Below are positions 57,536 through 64,000 of a stretch of DNA of 64,000 nt, piece by piece. The notes beneath the pieces are model-generated. The model made no database searches and was not told the origin of the DNA. It saw only the letters and a program-made list of their open reading frames with translations. The DNA lies in NCBI GenBank assembly GCA_949825025.1, contig OX463782.1, positions 372,001 to 436,000 on the forward strand, given 5' to 3'. The translations under genes and the position numbers were made by a program. This stretch comes from Siphlonurus alternatus (taxonomy: Eukaryota; Arthropoda; Insecta; Ephemeroptera; Siphlonuridae). Each line of letters opens with the position of its first letter. The stretch's first letter is position 1.

Positions 57536-60500
57536 TAAATGAATTGAATTGAATTGATTTGAATTGAACTGCATTGAATTGAATTGAATTGAATAAATGA
57601 ATTGAATTGATTTGAATTGATTTGAATTGAAATGAATTGAATAAATGAATTGAATTGATTTGAATTGATTTGAATTGAATTGATTTGAATTGATTGAATT
57701 GACTTGAATTGAATAAATGAATTGAATTGATTTGAATTGAATTGAATTAAATTGAATTGAAATAAATTGAATTGAATTATATAAATGAATTGAATTAAAC
57801 TAAATTGAATTGAATTGAATAATTGAATTGAATGAATGAATTGAATTGAATTGAATTAAATTGAATAAATGAATTGAATTGCATTGATTTGAATTGAATT
57901 GAATTGAATAAATGAATTGAATAAATTTGAATTGATTTGAATTGAATTAAATTGAATTGAATTGAATTGAATTGAATTGAATTGAATTGAATTGAATAAA
58001 TGAATTGAATTGATTTGAATTGAATGAAATTGAATTGAATTGATTTGAATTGAATTGAATTGAATTAAATTGAATTGAATTGACTTGAATTGAATGAATT
58101 GAATAAATAAATTGACTTGATTTGAATTGAATTTAATAAATAAATTGAATTGAATTGAATTGAATTAAATAAGTGAATTGAATTGAATTGAATAAATGAA
58201 TTAAATTGAATTGAATTGAATTGATTTGAATTGAACTGCATTGAATTGAATTGAATTGATTTGAATTGATTTGAATTGAAATGAATTGAATAAATGAATT
58301 GAATTGAATTGAATTGATTTGAATTGAACTGCATTGAATTGAATTGAATAAATGAATTGAATAAATGAATTGAATTGATTTGAATTGATTTGATTTGAAT
58401 TGAAATTAATTGAATAAATGAATTAAATTGATTTGAATTGATTTGAATTGAATTGATTTGAATTGATTGAATTGACTTGAATTGAATAAATGAATTGAAT
58501 TGATTTGAATTGAATTAAATTGAATTGAAATAAATTGAATTGAATTATATAAATGAATTGAATTAAATTAAATTGAATTGAATTGAATAATTGAATTGAA
58601 TTGAACTGAATTGAATTGAATTGAATTGAATTGAATTGAATTGAATAAATGAATTAAATTGAATTGAATTGAATTGATTTGAATTGAACTGCATTGAATT
58701 GAATTGAATTGATTTGAATTGATTTGAATTGAAATGAATTGAATTGATTTGAATTGATTTGAATTGATTTGAATTGATTTGAATTGATTGAATTGAATAA
58801 ATGAATTGAATTGATTTGAATTGAATTGAATTGAATTGAATTGAATTGAATTGAATTGAATTGAATTGAATAAATGAATTGAATTGCATTGATTTGAATT
58901 GAATTGAATTGAATTGAATTGATTTCAATTGAAATGAATTGAATAAATGAATTGAATTGATTTGAATTGATTTGAATTGAATTGATTTGAATTGATTGAA
59001 TTGAATTGACTTGAATTGAATAAATGAATTGAATTGATTTGAATTGATTTGAATTGAATTGATTTGAATTGAAATGAATTGAATTAATGAATTGAAATGA
59101 ATTGAATTAATGAATTGAATTGATTTGAATTGATTTGAATTGATTGAATTAAATTGACTTGAATTGACTTGAATTGAATGAATTGAATAAATAAATTGAC
59201 TTGATTTGAATTGAATTTAATAAATAAATTGAATTGAATTGAATTGAATTAAATAAGTGAATTGAATTGAATTGAATAAATGAATTAAATTGAATTGAAT
59301 TGAATTGATTTGAATTGAACTGCATTGAATTGAATTGAATTGATTTGAATTGATTTGAATTGAAATGAATTGAATAAATGAATTGAATTGAATTGAATTG
59401 ATTTGAATTGAACTGCATTGAATTGAATTGAATAAATGAATTGAATAAATGAATTGAATTGATTTGAATTGATTTGAATTGAAATTAATTGAATAAATGA
59501 ATTGAATTGATTTGAATTGAATTGATTTGAATTGATTGAATTGAATTGACTTGAATTGAATAAATGAATTGAATTGATTTGTATTGAATTAAATTGAATT
59601 GAAATAAATTGAATTGAATTATATAAATGAATTGAATTAAATTAAATTGAATTGAATTGAATAATTGAATTGAATGAATGAATTGAATTGAATTGAATTG
59701 AATTAAATTGAATAAATGAATTGAATTGCATTGATTTGAATTGAATTGAATTGAATTGAATTGAATAAATGAATTGAATAAATTTGAATTGATTTGAATT
59801 GATTTGAATTGAATTAAATTGAATTGAATTTAATTGAATTGAATTGAATAAATGAATTGAATTGATTTGAATTGAATGAAATTGAATTGAATTGAATTGA
59901 ATTGAATTGAATTGAATTGAATTGAATTGAATTGAATTGAATTGAATAAATGAATTGAATTGCATTGATTTGAATTGAATTGAATTGAATAAACGAATTT
60001 AATTGATTTGAATTGATTTGAATTAAATTGATTTAAATTGATTTGAATTGAATTGATTTGAATTGAAATGAATTGAATAAATGAATTGATTTGAATTGAT
60101 TTGAATTGATTGAATTGAATTGACTTGAATTGAATTAAATTGATATAAATTGAATTGAATTGAATTGAATTGAATAATTGAATTGAATTGAATTGAATTG
60201 AATTGAATTGAATTGATTTGAATTGAATTGAATTGAATTGAATAAATGAATTGAATTGATTTGAATTGAATTGAATTGAATTGAATTGAATTGAATAAAT
60301 GAATTGAATTGCATTGATTTGAATTGAATTGAATTGAATTAATGAATTTAATTGATTTGAATTGATTTGAATTGAATTGATTTGAATTGATTTGAATTGA
60401 ATTGATTTGAATTGAAATGAATTGAATAAATGAATTGAATTGATTTGAATTGATTTGAATTGATTGAATTGAATTGACTTGAATTGAATAAATGAATTGA

Positions 60501-60678
60501 ATTAAATTAAATTGAATTGAATTGAATTAAATTGAATTGAATTGAATTAAATTGAATTGAATAAATAAATTGAATGAATGAATTGAATTGAATTGATTTG
60601 AATTGAATTGAATTGAATTGAATTGAATTGAATTGAATTGAATTGAATTGAATTGAATTGAATTGAATTGAATTGAAT
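57536..60678. repeat. 3.17 kb tandem repeat, second copy
   Basis: Same word order as the preceding copy, offset 3,165-3,170, with only small unit-number changes (for example around 57.0 and 60.18 kb). The match ends near 60.68 kb, inside the pure GAATT run 60600-60678, after which the sequence resembles 27.29-27.54 and 40.08-40.34 kb instead. Confidence 0.75.
60600..60678. repeat. Pure GAATT run, 79 bases
   Basis: Equivalent of 57430-57513. The two copies of the 3.17 kb repeat continue into different sequence immediately to its right. Confidence 0.85.
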
Positions 60679-63600
60679 AAATGAATTGAATTGCATTGAT
60701 TTGAATTGAATTGAATTGAATTGAATTGAATAAATGAATTAAATTGATTTGAATTGATTTGAATTGATTTGAATTGATTTGAATTGAATTGATTTGAATT
60801 GATTTGAATTGAAATGAATTGAATAAATGAATTGAAATGATTTGAATTGATTTGAATTGATTGAATTGAATTGACTTGAATTGAATAAATGAATTGATTT
60901 GATTTAAATTGAATTGAATTAAATTGAATTGAAATAAATTGAATTGAATTGAATAAATGAATTGAATTGAATGAAATTGAATTGAATTGATTTGAATTGA
61001 ATTGAATAAATGAATTAAATTGAATTGAATTGAATTGATTTGAATTGAACTGCATTGAATTGAATTAAATTGATTTGAATTGAATTGAATGAAATGAATT
61101 GAATAAATGAATTGAATTGATTTGAATTGATTTGAATTGAATTGATTTGAATTGATTGACTTGAATTGAATTAATGAATTGAAATGATTTGAATTGAATT
61201 GAATTAAATTGAATTGAAATAAATTGAATTGAATTGAATAAATGAATTGAATTAAATTAAATTGAATTGAATTGAATAAATGAATTGAATTGATTTGAAT
61301 TGAATTGAATTGAATTGAATTGAATTGAATTGAATAAATGAATTGAATTGATTTGAATTCAATTGAATTAAATTGAATTGAAATAAATTGAATTGAATTG
61401 AATAAATGAATTGAATTAAATTAAATTGAATTGAATTGAATAAATGAATTGAATTGCATTGATTTGAATTGAATTGAATTGAATTGAATTGAATAAATGA
61501 ATTGAATTAAATTAAATTGATTTGAATTGACTTGAATTGAATGAATTGAATAAAAGAATTGAATTGATTTTAATTGAATTAAATTAAATTAAATTGATTT
61601 GAATTGAATTGATTTGAATTGAATTGAATTGAATTGATTTGAATTGAATTGACTTGAATTGAATCAATTGAATAAATGAATTGAATTGATTTGAATTGAA
61701 TTGAATGAATTGAATAAATGAATTGAATTGAATTGAATTGAATAAATGAATTAAATAAATTTGAATTGAATTGAATTGAATTAAATTGAATTTAATTGAA
61801 TTGAATTGAATTGAATTGAATTGAATTGAATAAATGAATTGAATTGAATTGAATTAAATAAGTGAATTGAATTGAATAAATGAACTGAACTGCATTGAAT
61901 TGAATTGAATTGAATTAATTTGAATTGATTTAAATTGAATTGACTTGAATTGAATGAATTGAATAAATGAATTGAATTGATTTGAATTGAATGAAATTGA
62001 ATTGAATTGAACTGCATTGAATTGAATTGAATTGATTTGAATTGATTTGAATTGAAATGAATTGAATAAATGAATTGAATTGATTTGAATTAATTTGAAT
62101 TGATTTGAATTGATTGAATTGAATTAACTTGAATTGAATAATTAAATTGAATTGATTTGAATTGAATTGAATTAAATTGAATTGAAATAAATTGAATTGA
62201 ATTGAATAAATGAATTGAATTAACTTGAATTGAATTGAATTGAAATGAATTGAATAAATGAATTGAATTGATTCGAATTGAATTGAACTGAAATGAATTG
62301 AATAAATGAATTGAATTGATTTGAATTGAATTGAATTGAATTGAATTGAATTGAATTGAATTGAATTAATTTGAATTGATTTGAATTGAATTAAATTGAT
62401 TTGAATTGAATTGAATTGAATTGACTTGAATTGAATGAATTGAATAAAAGAATTGAATTGATTTGAATTGAATTAAATTAAATTAAATTGAATTAAATTG
62501 AATTGATTTGAATTGAATTGAATTGATTGAATTGAATTGAATTGAATTAAATTAAATAAGTGAATTGAATTGAATTGAATAAATGAATTGAATTGAATTG
62601 AATTGATTTGAATTGAACTGCATTGAATTGAATTGAATTGAATAAATGAATTGAATTGATCTGAATTGATTTGAATTGAATTGATTTGAATTGAAATGAA
62701 TTGAATAAATGAATTGAATTGATTTGAATTAAATTGATTTGAATTGATTGAATTGAATTGACTTGAATTGAATAAATGAATTGAATTGATTTGAATTGAA
62801 TTGAATTAAATTGAATTAAATTGATTTGAATTGAATCGAATTGAATTGATTTGAATTGAATTGATTTGAATTGATTGAATTGAATTGACTTGAATTGAAT
62901 AATTGAATTGAATTGATTTAAATTGAATTGACTTGAATTGAATCAATTGAATAAATGAATTGAATTGATTTGAATTGAATTAAATTGATTTGAATTGAAT
63001 CGAATTGAATTGATTTGAATTAATTTGAATTGATTTGAATTGATTTGAATTGAATTGATTTGAATTGAAATGAATTGAATTAATGAATTGATTTGAATTG
63101 ATTTGAATTGAATTGATTTGAATTGATTGAATTAAATTGACTTGAATTGAATAAATGAATTGAATTGATTTGAATTGAATTAAATTGAATTAAAATAAAT
63201 TGAATTGAATTGAATAAATGAATTGAATTAAATTATATTGAATTGAATTGAATTAAATTGAATTGAATTGAATAAATGAATTGAATGAATGAATTGAATT
63301 GAATTGATTTGAATTGAATTGAATTGAATTGAATAAATGAATTGAATTGCATTGATTTAAATTGAATTGAATTGAATTGAATAAATGAATTGAATAAATT
63401 TGAATTGATTTGAATTGAAATAAATTAAATTGATTTGAATTGAATAAATGAATTGAATTGCATTGATTTGAATTGAATTGAATTGAATTGAATTGAATTG
63501 AATTGAATAAATGAATTTAATTGATTTGAATTGATTTGAATTGAATTGATTTGAATTGAATTGAATAGATTTGAATTGAAATGAATTGAATAAATGAATT

Positions 63601-64000
63601 GAATTGATTTGAATTGATTGAATTGAATTGACTTGAATTGAATAAATGAATTGATTTGATTTGAATTGAATTGAATTAAATTGAATTGAAATAAATTGAA
63701 TTGAATTGAATAAATGAATTGAATTAAATTAAATTGAATTGAATTGAATTGAATAAATAAATTGAATGAATGAATTGAATTGAATTGATTTGAATTGAAT
63801 TGAATTGAATTGAATTGAATTGAATAAATGAATTGAATTGCATTGATTTGAATTGAATTGAATTGAATTGAATTGAATTGAATAAATGAATTGAATAAAT
63901 TTGAATTGATTTGAATTAAATTAAATTGATTTGAATTGACTTGAATTGAATGAATTGAATAAAAGAATTGAATTGATTTTAATTGAATTAAATTAAATTA
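60679..64000. repeat. Right edge: transition and B-type segment
   Basis: From 60.68 to about 61.74 kb the words resemble the A-type end near 40.1-40.4 kb and then mixed words. From about 61.74 kb the sequence matches 8.16 kb onward (GATTCG 62270, GATCTG 62658, offset 53,585 at GATTCG). An isolated GAATTC at 61355 is not linked to a T7. AAAAG words at 61552 and 63961 sit in the same context 2,409 bases apart, so a further tandem copy seems to begin at the window edge. Confidence 0.7.

Larger units (their letters stand above)
1911..61360. repeat. GAATTC (EcoRI) sites marking higher-order phase, 26 copies
   Basis: First bases: 1911, 3888, 6325, 8034, 8122, 12563, 14985, 19857, 22279, 23392, 25028, 28062, 29776, 29864, 34315, 36742, 37850, 40859, 42573, 42661, 47107, 49481, 51046, 52770, 54335 and 61355. 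Twenty-two follow a T7 by 186-279 bases and sit in a perfect 14-base palindrome, AATTGAATTCAATT, where one repeat unit reads in the opposite direction. The four at 8122, 29864, 42661 and 61355 are in a shorter, ten-base palindrome. Eight T7 copies (10738, 13947, 18032, 21241, 32490, 35709, 45282, 48468) have no GAATTC after them. Confidence 0.88.
227..62275. repeat. GATTCG / GATCTG markers of B-type segments
   Basis: GATTCG (within GATTCGAATTG, giving TTCGAA) starts at 227, 8685, 15989, 30427, 43224 and 62270. GATCTG starts at 1029, 9350, 16654, 31092, 43889 and 62658. The four internal pairs are 665 bases apart; the outer pairs are 802 and 388 apart, so the two window edges differ from the internal B segments. 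These words hold some of the very few CpG and GATC sites in the window. Confidence 0.85.
1..64000. repeat. GAATT pentanucleotide satellite array with higher-order repeat structure
   Basis: Every line of the window is made of GAATT units and a small set of variants. On the + strand C is nearly absent. It occurs only in a few fixed words: GACTTG, GAACTGCATT, TTCAATT, TTCG, ATCG, GATCTG, GAATCAATT, AAACTAAATT, AACAAATG, AAACG, GCATGAATG and ACATG. Words such as GAATAAATG (register shift) and GATTGAATT (four-base unit) break the five-base register, so a strict period-5 model fails locally, but the order of words repeats over kilobases. No unique sequence interrupts the array and both window edges lie inside it, so its true length is unknown. 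Arrays of this size and purity are known from eukaryotic heterochromatin. Placing it at a centromere, subtelomere or sex chromosome would be guesswork. Confidence 0.97.

Noticed and set aside
1911..61360. GAATTC palindromes as recombinase or insertion sites
   Set aside because: They are explained by one G-to-C step or a one-unit flip in GAATT. There is no adjacent integrase, inverted terminal repeat or foreign insert.
227..62275. TTCG words as CENP-B boxes
   Set aside because: The box needs a CGGG core about eight bases downstream. The sequence here is TTCGAATTGAATT, with no such core.
1..64000. Telomeric repeat
   Set aside because: No TTAGGG, TTAGG, TTTAGGG or similar unit. GG occurs only rarely (for example the GAATGGATTTG words near 9.01 and 16.31 kb).
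1..64000. CRISPR array or bacterial iterons
   Set aside because: There are no unique spacers between repeats, no cas genes and no replication genes. A 64 kb simple repeat is not a known bacterial arrangement.
1..64000. Forkhead-like (ATAAATA) and homeodomain-like (TAATTG, CAATTA) words as enhancers
   Set aside because: These short AT-rich words arise readily from GAATT variants and repeat with the satellite. Nothing indicates regulatory use here.
1..64000. tRNA, rRNA, other structured RNA, transposons
   Set aside because: No stretch with mixed composition was seen on either strand. The near absence of C on the + strand rules out ordinary stem structures.

Overview
The whole 64 kb window is one continuous block of simple-sequence satellite DNA built on the pentamer GAATT (AATTC on the other strand). 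I see no protein-coding gene, tRNA, rRNA, transposon, CRISPR array or unique-sequence island. Composition is extreme: A, T and G on the + strand with almost no C, so the - strand is almost free of G. Such a block points to a eukaryotic chromosome, probably heterochromatin (pericentromeric, subtelomeric or a sex chromosome) resolved by long reads. Nothing in it names the species.

The array is not a plain run of GAATT. Variant words (GATTT, GAATAAATG, GACTT, GAATTAAATT, GAACTGCATT, GAAATG and others) occur in a fixed order that works as a barcode, and the barcode repeats over long distances. Four kinds of landmark expose the layout: a run of exactly seven T (30 copies, 1687-54145); GAATTC sites (26 copies), 22 of them 186-279 bases after a T7; a GATTCG word (6 copies); and a GATCTG word (6 copies).

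Layout, left to right. 1 to about 1.5 kb is the end of a GATTCG-type segment ('B type'). About 1.5-8.1 kb is T7-bearing 'A type' sequence, including a 0.46 kb local duplication near 2.4-3.2 kb. About 8.24-15.54 kb is a 7.30 kb block that is duplicated head to tail as about 15.54-22.83 kb. About 22.79-24.42 and 24.43-26.06 kb form a 1.64 kb tandem pair. From about 24.4 kb a composite unit of about 12.8 kb (A then B then A) runs to about 37.25 kb and repeats from there to about 49.9 kb. About 49.9-60.7 kb is rearranged A-type sequence in 3.28 kb and 3.17 kb tandem repeats, and T7 disappears after 54145. About 61.7-64.0 kb is B-type again, matching both the window start and the B parts of the larger units.

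Copies are nearly identical and differ mostly by whole-unit insertions or deletions of 5, 10, 18 or 23 bases. That fits recent unequal exchange or amplification, though assembly error must be excluded. The many long open frames on the - strand follow from the repeat: AATTC reads Asn-Ser-Ile-Gln-Phe in all three frames, whereas GAATT gives TGA in every frame. I do not annotate them as genes.
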